A stretch of DNA of 64,000 nucleotides from Haemonchus contortus (lineage: Eukaryota > Nematoda > Chromadorea > Rhabditida > Trichostrongylidae), in contig LS997567.1 in assembly GCA_000469685.2 (NCBI GenBank), positions 1,677,338 to 1,741,337 of the forward strand, given 5' to 3'. A program made the position numbers and the translations under genes. A model generated the notes under the pieces. The model worked only from the letters and a program-made list of their open reading frames with translations, made no database searches and was not told the DNA's origin. This document shows positions 37,801-50,726 of the stretch, piece by piece. Every line of letters begins with the position of its first letter. Positions within the stretch are counted from its first letter, which is position 1.

Positions 37801-40800
37801 CCTGATTTCCGCCATGTATTTTCAAAGAGCGGAAACTACCTCTAACTGACTAAGTCATTCAGAAATTGCAGGTAGGAAGCGTAGTATGCTGTAATCGGTA
37901 AGGGCGGGGTTATGGCTGTAAGGAAAGGGAGCAAGAACTATTCAGAGAAGCTTTGATTTCTTTTGATTGCTCTTAACAACGGAAAGTCGAGCGTTGTGAT
38001 GAAGAACGTATGTCTGGCCTTCTTTTTTCAACCTTTCGGGCAATACGATCAAGGCGCTAGTGGCAGATATACGTATTGATTGGCACATTTCTATGTGGCA
38101 GGAGTCTTCGCGCGCAACTCCGCCTTCCAGCAAAAATTCCAGCAAAAAAAACCTCTTCGGAGGAGCTGGTTTTTGATCATCGTAGTCATCATCGTAGGTA
38201 AATTGTGTTGTTGCCAGAATGATAATTGTAAGATGTTCGTTTCTCATTAGTAATTAAGTAAAATATCCGCTTTTAAGTACGAAAAAAAGCACAACTAAGC
38301 ATTTAAGCAGAACTTGGTAATGCCGGTGCGGGGTGATATGGGTAGGCCACTCATTACCGATAATTCCAGATCTTCCCTAATTCACCTCCTAGTATCGTCA
38401 TTAATTCCAAAAGGAGTTTCTTACCACAAAACAGCTGAGATGTTCCACGATTCTGGTCAATAATGACGAGTAAAAGGTCAATTTCGAGATGACCTTCCAG
38501 TGGAACGGACCACTGTTGAATCAAGTGAGCCATAGGTGTGCTAAGAGCTGAGATTTTATATTCTTACCCATCACCCAGCTTTCCATCATACAACTATGTT
38601 TTCGGACGATTTTGCTTTGTATTTTGAGGCCTTCTGAAAAGCTTTGGAAAGTTCAAGGTCTTGACCATGAAAGTCAGTGATGACCTTAACTTGGTAGCTG
38701 ATGGGATTTCCCCAACATTGGTGATAACTCGCAGAATATGTTTCGGATTTCGGAAACTTTTCACAATTTTTATAACAATGAGGCTATAATTCTTCAGTCC
38801 CCAGCCTATCGCTTCATCGGTATCATTGAGAGGGATTAACGAACGGATACGGATGTTCTACTGGAAGAATTCATAACTATAAAAGTTTGGATGTCACTTC
38901 GAAGCACGTACATGCATGGACATGTTGTCTCTGATTTTTGACTTTGGTATAGCCCAGACGTTGTTTTTGTAACTCTTGCAGCACTTGCTCTCTTACTATG
39001 CAGTAAGTAAAGAGTCGAAGACCATACATCTCAAGGATCATGCACCACCATGTAATTGCTGTTCAATAAGTAACAAGGGATCTTCAGTGGCGGAACTTGA
39101 GCAGTCCCAGGCAAATGGTGCACTCGGCTATTGATGAAACGGCAAAGGAATTTCACATCCTTGTCCTGGTCAATCACAGCAGTTGATATCTCATATATTT
39201 ACGTAACGTCACATCATTAATTCAATTCTATGCAATGCATTGAATTCGGAATGAGCCCTGAAGAGGGGGAACTCCAAAACAGGATCAGTTTCCCGGTATT
39301 CATCACGTTGAGACATGTCGCCCCGCTCTGTTCGAGAACTTTCTGAAACAAAGCTCGCAGTGAGCCGGAGCAGAATCGTATTAGGCCGGTCGTTAGAGTA
39401 GTTCAGATAATCAGGAATGAAGTATCCTGTAAAGTCTATATCTTGTTTAGTTTTTCCTTGATGAAGACGTTGCAGAGAGCTTCGTGCTCAGAGTTCAGAG
39501 AGACCGAGCTCATTGGGGAGCATGTCGAACGAGCAGCCGGTCAATTGACTTTCTTTGTGAAGCCCCTTCAGAACTTCTTGATCCCCTGTGCAGCAGCCAG
39601 CTGCATTTTATATTACTAATGATACCAGAAACCTGTGCAAAACGGTCGGAAGTTGGGTTGGAAATGCAGCTCTCAGTCCTTCTTCAAGTTTTGTGCTACA
39701 ACCATGTAAAAGATGCATATCGATCATTTTGGGCATTCATACTGCCTTATGTCGTTGATCATGTTATATATATATATATAAGTCTTCCTCCATGTAAACA
39801 TCCATGAGTAGCTGTTGTTATGTTTCGAACGGTACACAAACAGGGGCCAACTATATACTGCATTGTTTATGCACCGATTCCCATCTCATTCCTGGCCCAA
39901 ATTTTATGGTTCTCAACCAACGATCTACAATAAAAAAATATGTTCAGAAAATATTCCTCATATTGTTAGCTTATCTGGTTCACAGAGGCTTCATGAAAGG
40001 ATTTTTTAGGCATTCCCATTGCTTAGCCATCTGTGCAAAACAGAAGTTGTTGCACCAATACCTACTGCAATCAGATTTTCAGCGAAATGCCAAAATGTCG
40101 AGCTATTCGTGGGATTTCCATCGAATAACTAGTATTCTAGTTTTTTTTGCAAGCGTTAGCAAGAACGAAACATTATGTCCTGCTCCACGTCTCAATATAA
40201 CTATTTTTCTCTTCATAGTTACAAGTGCAGAACTAATAATGCAGAATCCAGGCCACCCAAACAGTTGAAGCCCCTGGGTGGGCGTGTCCGAGGAATCCAC
40301 ATCTTTTTTGTTGTACAATGTAGTAGAAGCTCAGCTAAATCGCATTCCATGCTGGAGCGTGGGTGGTACGCCCTGCAAGTATGCGGGGTATCTAGGGAGT
40401 CGAAGGTGACTGTTCTGACCCGCAACGTTGGCCCCGAACCCCAATGGGACAGTCCATCCCCATCGAACATTTCGTTCTGGGCTTACAAAGCAATTTGGAC
40501 CTCCACGATAGGTTCCGAAGTTAATGTAGTCTGACTGAGTAAATCCTGCCTGGTTCATGTTTCCTATGGAAGTTTAGGATTGTTCCAAATGAAAACACCA
40601 TAGCCGTAGGTAGTGTGACCTACCTGTTAGTAGAAAATTATTGTTCACAACCTACCTCTATTTTTATTCTGTCACCATAGTATAAAGTTCTCATGTCAAA
40701 ACTTTTCTGTGATCGTCCTCATTAGACATCTTCGCTATGCACTTTGAAAGTTTTCTAAACTGTTTTGCTTTCGATTTTTGAACTCATTACGCTAATTCCC

Positions 40801-43800
40801 TAGGATAACTGCAAACGAGCTTGAACTTTCTCACTACATTTCTAAGTCCTCCCGAGTTTCTCCACGCAGATGCTGTAACACTGAAGTGGGCATTTGCCCT
40901 TTTCTGTGCTCCGTGGGGAACACCGTAAAGTAGCGATTGCAAAACACATCCGTTAAATACATAGCAACCACAACTACTGATTGCTAAAGGCATACCAGGA
41001 ATACTTGAATCATACCAAGGGGCCTCTTAGCTATTGTGCAGGGGAAGGAGAGCTCGGCTACTGTCTCTCCGTTGGGAACCTCCTCTTTTCGCTCGCCCAC
41101 GCATTTTGTTCATATCGAAAAATACTGATTAGTAACCATGATGCAGTCCTACAGAAGCAAGGGATTGAGGCCAACCATTAGGTTCAGCCGGCGATTCACT
41201 GTGCTCCAAAGTCTGATCGACGCCCTCTACTCTCATGGCTACCATTGAAAATGTTTATCGATAGTCTGTAAAAGCACTGTGGGTTCTTGTAGAGGTCCGT
41301 GAGCTGCAAGTTTCAGCTGAATGAGAGTCCTGGCACTGGTGTACCTTCAATTTCCACTTACCTTGTGATTGGAATGTCTTTTTCGGGAGGTTGCTGAAGC
41401 GAGAAGTGAGAAAATGAAGAGCCATCTAGCTCCATCTCCAGACAGTGATGTCAAAATTAAATATTTTGGTGTGGTGGCTTTAAAATCCATGTAATTGCAC
41501 ACTGAAAAATCTTCATCGCCTTTTCAAATGCATTTGACCACCCCCAGATATAGGCTCAACATTTACATTGTGAAAAATATTTATTCTAAGCTGTTATCGG
41601 CTAGCTTGATAAAGTTCTGGAAAACTCAAGTTTGAAGTACCGATCCTGACTATTCTTGAATACTCCTATTCTCAAGAAACCTGTTGTCAAGCAGTTCGTG
41701 AATTTTATGTTTACTCTATTTCAACAGCTCTATTAACCTGCTTACTCTATTAACGGTATTACTACTTTGCATTTGAAAATATCGGCTGCTATTTTCTTCA
41801 CTGTGCATAGATTCATCATTGCGGCCTTGTCGCCTTGGTCACCCTTTTGCCGTTTCTCATAAAGTGCCCTTTACATTTCCTATATGTGAGGTCTCAAATT
41901 GGATGGGACACCTTACGTAAATACAAATGAAAAATACGTTCATTTTTCGGCTCACTAGCTATTCCACCCCCCTCAGGCTCATACGAGCGCCACAAAGGGT
42001 AAAATACATAGACATTCAGAAAATTCAACATAGAATCACTTCTGCTTTCACTTTCCTTGCAAATTTATTGGTTGATCTGATTTTGTTCAGCATTGTGTGT
42101 ATGGCTTATCCTATTGTCTTACCTGTCAACTAGTAAGTCATTTCCAGTATAATTCTGTTCCCAAGTAGGAGGAAATGAGCTTCTTTGGATCACTTTCATC
42201 TGTTTCGGAAATCGGGGGAATACATTAGAGGTTTCGAACGTCATATGTGAATTATAGAAATTATTTGCATTACTATGGGACAACCCCCTTCCTCCCCCCT
42301 ACGAGTTAGCCGCCTGGCTGAGGCGCTCTTCCGTCACTAAGCCGTCTAGACCCAACTGTGCATGTAGGTACTTTCAAATGAGGCTGTTCCCGGGTACAAC
42401 CGGGAATTTGACCAAGACGCTCCGTATCCAGTCCCATTTAGTCTTCACTATTTCTTGGATTATTGGCTTTCCTTCATTCTTCATTTCAGCACACACTGCT
42501 TGTTTACATTTTCTTATCCTCAACTGGTTACTAACTGTGATCAAATCTTGGAAGTTTTTGGAGGCGATTTTGCTACTGGTTGGTCTGTCGATTGTCGTGT
42601 TTCGATTGACTGCTTCCTTATAGCACCTTGAACTTCAAAGGGAGTTTTAGGTTTATAACTGATTGCTTTATTGATCAATGAAGCGAATACCTCATCCTAA
42701 TTCTACCAGTTACAAAAAAGTTGGTATAAGTTGAGATACCCATTGAAGCGATTAGAACTTTTTCGGCCAAAACTCATGGCTAAAATGTAAATTGACTAAA
42801 ACCTTACAACTTTACTTTATGCCAAGCAGTAAAGATATTACTGGCACTATGACTAATATTTGGGTATACCGAGAACAGCCAGGCATCAAAAGAATCTCCT
42901 CGTGTATGACTCTTTTGACGCTCGGCTGCTATTAAAGAAGACCTAGTCATAGAGGCGTAAGACTGAGAAAAGCTCATAACTCCCCAGGTTTCCTGAGATT
43001 CTCGGAGTGGCTTCCCTCGAATATTGTCATTGCTTACGTTGTCGTGATGACGGCAGCGACGACGACGTCAGTTGCAAGGTGGCTTTTTTCTGGTTGACGA
43101 ATGTGTCAACGAGTTTATACCAAAGTCTATTGCACGTTCATGGCGGGTGTTGTTGTTCACGGGTGCCTGGTGACATCGTGGGACGACTATTTTTTTGCTC
43201 TCTGAACAGTCAGATGTGTATTTTTTCAAAACTCCTTCTCGGTTACCGCTTAAGGAATGGGAGTAAGTGAGGTGAAAAGTGTTAATAAGCATTTTAGTAA
43301 GCAGGAATGCCTTAATGTTGACGGTATTTCATCTGCTAAACTCAACTTTCATGTAAACAACAACTTCAGGATCCGCAAGCGACAGACACAACATCTATTC
43401 CCGATGAGTGAGTGTCTTCTCCAAGCGGAAGAGTAATCGAGTTTATCGGTTGGATGCGTACCGGTTGAATTCCGATCTTTCACATCCACAAAAATGGGCA
43501 AGCTTTGTTCTAACCCTAATCGGAATGAATCCAGAAGTATGCTGTGTGTTATGAGCCACTAGTTTGAACCATCTGGTCGCGTCCATCTCATATACGTCTA
43601 ATGAGTCTTGTCCCCTTGCCCTCGGGGCGAGCTTTCCATCTTCGTGAAATTGAAAACGAACCGTCCATGCATCACGACACCCACACCACTACTCATTCAC
43701 TCGATCACTTGCTTCCATCATTTCCAATCCTCAATATTCTCATAGAATTTGCAAGGGACAGTGGCAAACTGCGAGTTCGCTTCCTAGTCGGTCAGGAGGT

Positions 43801-45664
43801 TCCCGTCGGCATTAGCACCACCTAGGGCTTTGGTTTCCTATGAATACTTAGTTGGCTTTCTTGATTGTTGTTTTGTAGCAGCAGTGCTCTATGAGTGTAC
43901 ATGTCTGGACAAGGCGACAAATGAGCTGCGAGGCCAATGCTAGGGTCAGCAAACGCGGAAGTGACAACAATAGTTGTGCTGGTGGTCTGAGTGTGGGGAT
44001 AGCTGTGCTATGGTCGTAGTAGTAGTAGTGGTAGTAGTAGCAGTAAACTCTTCCTCATCGCCCTTGTTATGAGGCGGAACAAAAACGCTTACTTTGCAGA
44101 AATGATCCCATTATACTGGGGGCGCGTTTAGTAATTAGAAAATGAGACACACTCGTCGTCGAGTTGGTCTTCGGAGCTGCCCCGTTGACCTGTAAACGCT
44201 TCCGTTGTCCATTCTTCTATAGAATTCATTTCTCTCTTCAGAATTTTCTCTCGTGGACTACCCCTTCAACTAGTTTTGCACCATTACTTGTCATTTACTT
44301 TATAAATGGACTTCATCGATTTTTAATCGAAGATAGTGCTGAAACGCTTTTATTTTCCTGATTTCCCATGTTGATACTGGTATTGATGATTTTCCCAGAT
44401 GTTCGTGAGATGACTGTTCGGGTCGATTATGCAGGTTGATATGTTAAGTGAGTTGATGGCTGGAAGTGGTCCTGCTCCTACTGTGAGCTCTGAATTCCCC
44501 AATGGGCTGGTAAACCAGTAATTACTTGGCTGAGAGCAGGGACTCAAGACGAGGAAAGTTTTGAATTTTGAAATGCCGGATTGAAATGGGCGTTTATGTG
44601 AATGCGGAATGATTAGAGCAAGAGTAGCCTAGTCCTAATGAACGAAAGGCGTGATCTTTCTGTTCAGAATGAATCTCAAGGCCTTTGTTTACAGTAAGTA
44701 GCAGGCCTAGTAGAGTAAGCTATTGATGCCAACTTCTGGCTTCTGATTTCTTTCGTTTCCATGAAGTAGTCCCTTCGTGTTGTCTTGTATCTTATTTAGT
44801 CCCTAATTATGGTCTATTTCTGTTTTTATTATCGTTGAATTTCACTGGCACGAAGTATAGCCTTCTTCTGTTCTAACACTCCCTGAATGTAATAACAAAT
44901 AAATAAATAATTGATTATGACACGACGGCTATGCTGCCGTCAACAATCGCGTGTTCATTTTGAGCGACAAGTATTCTTTGTATAAGAATTAATAATAACT
45001 ACTTGATATAGGTTTGAATTTCAGTTACAATTCGACCTAAACCTCGGTGACTTCACGCTGCCCGTTCGGGACTCATTCGGGACTCCTATGTACGTCAACG
45101 CTGCCGTCATCACTGGTCATTCATGCAAGAAGGTAGCGCATGATATAGCGGATAAAATCACCTGTCTCTATCCAAGAACGTTCATTCGTTCGAACGTTTT
45201 TCCTTCCTTCTCGAGGGTTTTTTCTTTCAAACTTAGCGAAGAATTGTCAAAATCCTTATGACATCCTTGACAAATAGCAGGTGACCCTTCTCATGGAAAA
45301 CAACATAGGGATTGGGGAGCTCTGATCAGATCTTCCTTATCAAACATTGCTCTAACTGGATACTTTGCTTATTTAGCTGCTTACTGAGGTAGTGGTAAAA
45401 AAGATCAAGCTGATCAAAATGTATACATGCAACAGCTTTGTTTGCACTAACTCGATAGGCCTTAGAAACTTACGAGGGTGCAAAGATCAACATAAACAAA
45501 AACTTAACTCTGGGGGCAAAAGTTTAGTCCCTGTTCTATTTTGATCAAACTGGTTTCCATAGCTTAAAAGGATAAAGGATAAAGTTGATCAGTCCTGTCG
45601 GAGGGATGCGCCCTGTATTCGACTCCCATACAGAATCGTAGTGGCGTAATGAGTGCGTATGTGG

Positions 45665-45815
45665 CCTATACATTGACTTGCAGTGGCCAACCGATGTACA
45701 AGTCAGTGCTTTTATCCTCCCAGACGAGTCTAGTACCAATTCAGCGACCTCGGAGGGTTGGAAGGCTTGTTTGGCCTTGGCAGACATCGATCCGTGAAAT
45801 GAACCCCTGACCATG
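45665..45815 (+). repeat. Dispersed repeat family C, copy 2
   Basis: TGACTTGCAG, GTACAAGTCAGTGCTTTTAT, CCTCCCAGACGAGTCTAGTA and ACATCGATCC follow in order. This copy looks the better preserved of the two. Confidence 0.55.
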
Positions 45816-46610
45816 CGTGTGTGATAGAGCGCCGCTAGTCACTGCACCCCTTCTGCTCTATGCCAAACATTTGAATGCTCCTTATGTTCTTAGCCCTATA
45901 TGAAAACGTAATAAGGATATTTCGTACTCAAGTCACTACAGCTCAGTGGTTAGAAAAAGGGAACAGAAAAATGTCGACAATTTCCTGCCGTACTCGTAAG
46001 ATCTTGATGCTCAGCGTCGAATTTCCCGATTTTGGGTATTACATTTCATGTTCCGGAGCCATTTTATGCTTAGCTTTGCTCATGACTTCCCATTTTTTTC
46101 ATTATTTCGATATCATTCATGGCATACTACCAATTTCGATTTCCGAATTTCGTTTTACCTTCGCATTCATATGATACGGCTACTTCCTTTAATAGCCCTC
46201 ATCTGTCTACACTCTATTTATCTCAACATAAACAACACCACCGAAAGCGCAGCAACCCTGAAACACGAGAGCCCCTTTAGAGCTTTATGTCATAGATAGT
46301 TGTAAAATCTCAGCATATTTCCCGCTTCAATCTCTGCTCGATCCAGTAGGTCTGAGGCACAGGAAATCTCGTAAGGAAACTGGTCCGGCTTTTTCAAAAT
46401 GAAAACTAACTAAACTTGGTTGCACATCGTCCACAAATGAGAATGACGTAAAAATGTGAAACAAATTGTAGCTCGAACATTCGGGATGGGCGCTTCGATT
46501 TACTCCGAGTTCTTAAAACTGTTAGTATTGTGCTGAAAGAGGCGGAGTATCGAGATTTGAAACTTCGTTTGATTTGTTTTGTTCAACTTTTGACGCATCA
46601 AAGCGCTCAA

Positions 46611-46857
46611 GGGTGTGGTGCAGTAGAAACGAAATTGTCGCGTCGAGGCGAGCGAGACGCCGCGCGCGAAGGAATGTAGCATAGTGCAGCAGCAATTAAA
46701 AAATTCATGAACAGAATAACCAACAGTAGAATCATGCCGTAAGTAATAATCGCATAGGGATTGAGCTATATTAAGAACGCTAGAAATGTTATAACGGCGA
46801 AGCGAATGGTCCGCGACAGCCGTATGCGGCCGATCGATTACACAAAACCGTTCCTTC
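46611..46857 (+). repeat. Dispersed repeat family A, full-length copy
   Basis: GGGTGTGGTGCAGTAGAAAC at the left, GACGCCGCGCGCGAAGGAAT and GCAGCAGCAA next, and TTACACAAAACCGTTCC at the right. Confidence 0.85.
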
Positions 46858-47726
46858 CTTTCAAACCAATCATTTCTAGGATTCTACGACGTCATAACGA
46901 CAGGTGAATTTGGCGAGATTTCAGTTGTTGTAGTGCAGCATGTGACAACTATAGGTGTGTATCAATTGATTGCATTTACGACAAAGGCGCTCCATTTTGA
47001 ATGATAGCAGCCCTTACAAGGCCGCTAAACTCGTCCTATTCTTCAAAGCAAATATGGACCTGCGGCGGGTACTGCATCCTATATGGGCCAGTTTTCACCC
47101 CAACAACGACGCACAAGGTTTTATGAGGAGCCATCGACTTCTGCCAGAGAGGAATAGTCGGGACCATTTTTAATGCGAACTGGTATTTCAGTTAGCTAGT
47201 AGTCAATGTCAAGGAGCCTCTTCCTAGGCGAAGGATCCCTGTAGCTTGGGCAGCATTTGACCCTTCAAACTGGTTGCGATTTACTCTTTACGCAGTTCCG
47301 AGCCTCTTTATTTTGCCCCAGACGTGTTCAACGGCATTCACATCACAAAGTGTAGTCTTTGCCAAAGCCGGCTGCTCCCAGAAAGGTTGTTCCGATTCCG
47401 TCTACTACTGGGAATTCTATAGGACAATTACGGCTCTAATGATTCATTCACCTGTTCGCAATTGTTTTGGAACTTCAGTAATTATCAGGTGTACTTTTAG
47501 TCATAACCACCCACCGGAATCCCCTGAGAGCCCACGCAACATTCATTTACTATGTTATATATAGAGTCAAATCTGACAGTGTGGAGTTTTATATTGTATA
47601 CAGTTTTCCTCTCACTTCCCGGAATTGTGCCCCCCCCCCCCACCCTCCCCCACTCTATCTTGTTTCACTCCCAGAATGCGCTGAATTACTGAACTAAAGC
47701 ACAATGCCAACCTACAAGTCGCCAAT

Positions 47727-47780
47727 TACGGGTTCGAGTTCCATCCAAGGCCAAAGTTTTGTCCATAACTCGCCAACCAT
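47727..47780 (+). repeat. tRNA-B-box repeat (SINE-like), copy 2
   Basis: TACGGGTTCGAGTTCCATCC then AAGGCCAAAGTTTTGTCCAT and AACTCGCCAA, matching copy 1 over about 54 bp. GGTTCGAGTTC is a near-consensus Pol III B box. Confidence 0.6.
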
Positions 47781-48281
47781 GTTAGTTAAACACCACCTTC
47801 CTCTTTCAGGGACTAAAACGATATAAAAGAATATTTACCTCAGCATCGTTGGGCTTTGCTAAAAACAGAGGCTGCGGAACAGGACAGGTCTCCGAAAGGA
47901 TGCAAAAATCGTTTCAGCAAATCTCACATTGCAGCTTTGCATTTTCATACCAGTCAAGCCAGACCTAAAATCTAATCGCATCTTTAGTTAAGACGGTGTC
48001 GTGAGGGTTTGTTTCCGGAAGGATCCTGCTGGAATACTGAAGATGGAATTCATCGGGTTCTGACATTTCAAGAGAACGCTAATCTCATTATGCTAATGCG
48101 TAGATGACATTGGCGGAAAGATGACTTTTTTTTGCAAAAAAAGAGGAAGAGCATTACATAATACGTATCTTTCAGATCTCACGTTCTTGCTCTTTGTTCC
48201 CATTCCGCCCCCAATTCATTATCAAAAAGTGTTGGTGAGGATAACAATACATTCAAAAGGTGGCGACCAGTTATTACGTCG

Positions 48282-48351
48282 TTTCACCCATATATGACCG
48301 TTCATACGATCAGTTGAAACTGATCGTATGAACGGTCATATATGGGTGAAA
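48282..48351. repeat. Perfect 34-bp inverted repeat with 2-bp loop
   Basis: The arm 48282-48315 (starting TTTCACCCATATATGACCGT) is the exact reverse complement of 48318-48351. Only GA separates them. Such a long perfect, almost loopless palindrome is unstable in cloning and replication. It could be a very recent event or an assembly fold-back. No gene or transposon feature surrounds it. Confidence 0.95.
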
Positions 48352-48514
48352 TCCTGGATGATGAACATTTTTCGATTCTCCATGATTATTTGGTCCTAAA
48401 AACCAACGCCTTCCTCGTTTTCAAAGCCTCCCTTCCTTATGGATATTAGTAAACTGAAGTGATGCAAAGATGCCCAATGTTTCTCGAAAGGTGTAGCAAG
48501 GGAAGGCTATCAAT

Positions 48515-48640
48515 ACTTAAAGGCACAGCTCACGAAAAAAATGGTTCCTGAGATTTCTTCCGAAGATAAACCTGTGACCCCCAAAGATTACCCGAAGGAC
48601 GATGTCGGGATGGAATGCAGCAAAGGCGAGCGAGGCCTAG
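48515..48640 (+). repeat. Dispersed repeat family B, copy 2
   Basis: TTAAAGGCACAGCTCACG, AAAAAATGGTT and CTGTGACCCCCAAAG align with the copy near 16963. The right end is uncertain; the following GC-richer 150 bp may belong to the element. Confidence 0.6.
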
Positions 48641-50472
48641 TGAGGGCCTTCAAGATCGGCTTACCCCACGTGCACACCCAGGACGTACCCGAGTTGCTTA
48701 GCGTTGTAAAAGCTGTATAGGTTGCGCTACCCGCAGTGGAACCCACGTCTTCACGGAGGCAGCGTAATGCAGCCAGCTGTATGTTCTCTGAACAGCTCGT
48801 CTGAATACCCCTTCCATGCGGCTTCTTCGCAACATTTTCGTCCACCCCTAATCTTACTACCCTTTTTTGAGGCCTTTTATTTCCCTAAATACTCCATTTT
48901 TCGCGTTTTCTTTGCCACTTTGTGCAAGCATCGCTGCCTAAGCTTCTCAGCCTTCGAGACCCTACTGTGGCGTTTACAGGACCCTATTACATCTCAGTTT
49001 TATCGACTTCCCACCTTTTCAATTCTCGAATTTGCGTCAATTCCGATGGAAGGTAGCCATTTTAGCACACGTGAAAGCAGATGTTTCCTGTAGACGAAAT
49101 TCCTATGAACAAAATTTTCCCCGAAAAAAGTGCAGACGTACGCTGCTGTAAGTGCCATCTGATGACCGGTTGCTGTTTCCTCTTACGTCCGTTGTAATCA
49201 TCTCATAAAATGTCAACGCATCGTCCACGCTGGCTAATGTCGTGTCCCCTGATACACAAAAGGGCATTATGAGGCGTTCAGCAGTGATAGGTGAAATTCC
49301 ATACCCATCTTCATAGCATTTTATACTAAGATGACCATGGCTTACGTAGGCGAGGAGGCGGTAATGAGAAGAAGTGCGGCTTGGGTGAAGCATTTTCGAA
49401 CCTCTCCTTCTATCGAATATTCCATGGATGACTAATATTTTATGAGAGTTTTCCCCCTCGGTAGCCCCCTCAAGCCTGCGGGACAGGTTGCGTCAGTCCG
49501 TGGAACATCATTGCAATGGAGATTTTACATATAAACAAATCAGTTCTGTAACGATTAGACGAGCATGACGTCTTCGTCAGATGAAGGTGGTTGTTTAGCA
49601 AGTTGAGACGTTCTAAGCGATACTTATAAGTAAAGTGATTATTACTGGATAACTAATGACAGCATATTTTTGTGTTTTATCAGCTTCATCTTAGAACTAA
49701 TCGCCTACACAACGCTCACTGTGCCAAGCGATTATGCCTCAGGGGCCAGAGACAGCGTCTTGTGTACTGCAAGACCCCGTTTATAGAACCGATTTCCGTT
49801 CACGTCAGTCTACTTTTCAAATCTTCTAAACTCAAGCGATTGCTATCAGGACTAGGCTAACGAAAGAGCACAAAAAATTGGAACAGGGCAAGAAAAAATC
49901 ACTGGGAATCTAGTGAAGGTGGCAAAGAGCGTGGCGTATTCCGAATACGTTCTTCAGCCCATCATCAGAAATGCTTTCTATGATTTCACGGTTGACATGC
50001 TCGAGCAATGCCTTATTCTTTGAGTTTCATTCAAGCAGTCTCGATAAGTACTCACCTTTAAAGACTAGCATATAATTCCTTTTGTAATTCTCATATAAAT
50101 TTTCTACTGTATAAATCATAACATCAGCTTTTTTTCAATTTTTTTATTTATTTATCTTCATTATATATGTATCTGAAGAGCTTCTCTTCACAGTTGTGTG
50201 CTATGCTGATAAAAATTCGCTAGCACATATCCTTTTAGGATGAGAAAATGATGTGGATCATTGGATTATTGGGATGAGAAAATTATTTATAGGAGCTGTT
50301 TATATAAGTATCACTCAGCCTATATTGCTCCATTTACATACTAGATAGGCTGTCAACAGCATTACAAGGGTATAAACTAAACTGTGCTGTCGGGTGAAGA
50401 AGTGTATGAGATGAAAAACTCACCTGCGCCCGCGAACCTCCTCCGATTCAATGCACCTTAACTATACATAAT

Positions 50473-50726
50473 GGGGAGACGGGCAGTAGGCAGGGTTTTG
50501 TGTAGTCAACCCGCCGCACGCGGCTGTCGCGGACCGTTTGCCTCGTTATAACAGTTCAGCGTTCTTCGTTCAGCTCAATCGATGTGCGATCATTATTTTA
50601 GACACGATTCTACAGTTAGTTTTTTGTTTCTGTATTGCTTACTTGCTGCTGCATCCTGCTACATTCCTTTGCACGCGACGTCTCTCTCGCCGCGCCGCGA
50701 CAATGTCGTTCCTACTGCACCACACC
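50473..50726 (-). repeat. Dispersed repeat family A, full-length copy (reverse)
   Basis: Read on the plus strand it starts GGGGAGACGGGC and ends CCTACTGCACCACACC. The CCGCACGCGGCTGTCGCGGA and TTTGCCTCGTTATAACAG blocks are intact. Confidence 0.85.

Larger units (their letters stand above)
34640..39999. other. Gene-poor interval
   Basis: Holds a family A copy (35316) and a family C copy (37635). On the minus strand, 38425-38540 is an open 38-codon segment with a good acceptor (CTCTTAG) and donor (TGTG|GTAAGAA), and 39209-39487 is a 92-codon frame without a start. Neither peptide resembles a family I know, and no consistent gene could be assembled. An AT microsatellite lies at about 39765-39781. 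Confidence 0.5.
40000..49999. other. Gene-poor interval
   Basis: Contains a region at 40219-40558 where two minus-strand frames stay open together (75 and 83 codons) without a recognisable domain. It also holds one copy each of repeat families A, B and C, a SINE-like copy, a GTA microsatellite (about 44016-44044), a poly-C tract (about 47629-47650) and a perfect inverted repeat (48282-48351). No gene was recognised. Confidence 0.5.

Noticed and set aside
42306..42358. tRNA-like GGCTGAGGCGCTC segment
   Set aside because: Resembles an A box, but no B box or cloverleaf could be paired around it.
45935..45960. tRNA A-box-like CTCAGTGGTTAGA
   Set aside because: No matching B box at tRNA distance. 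Too short to call.
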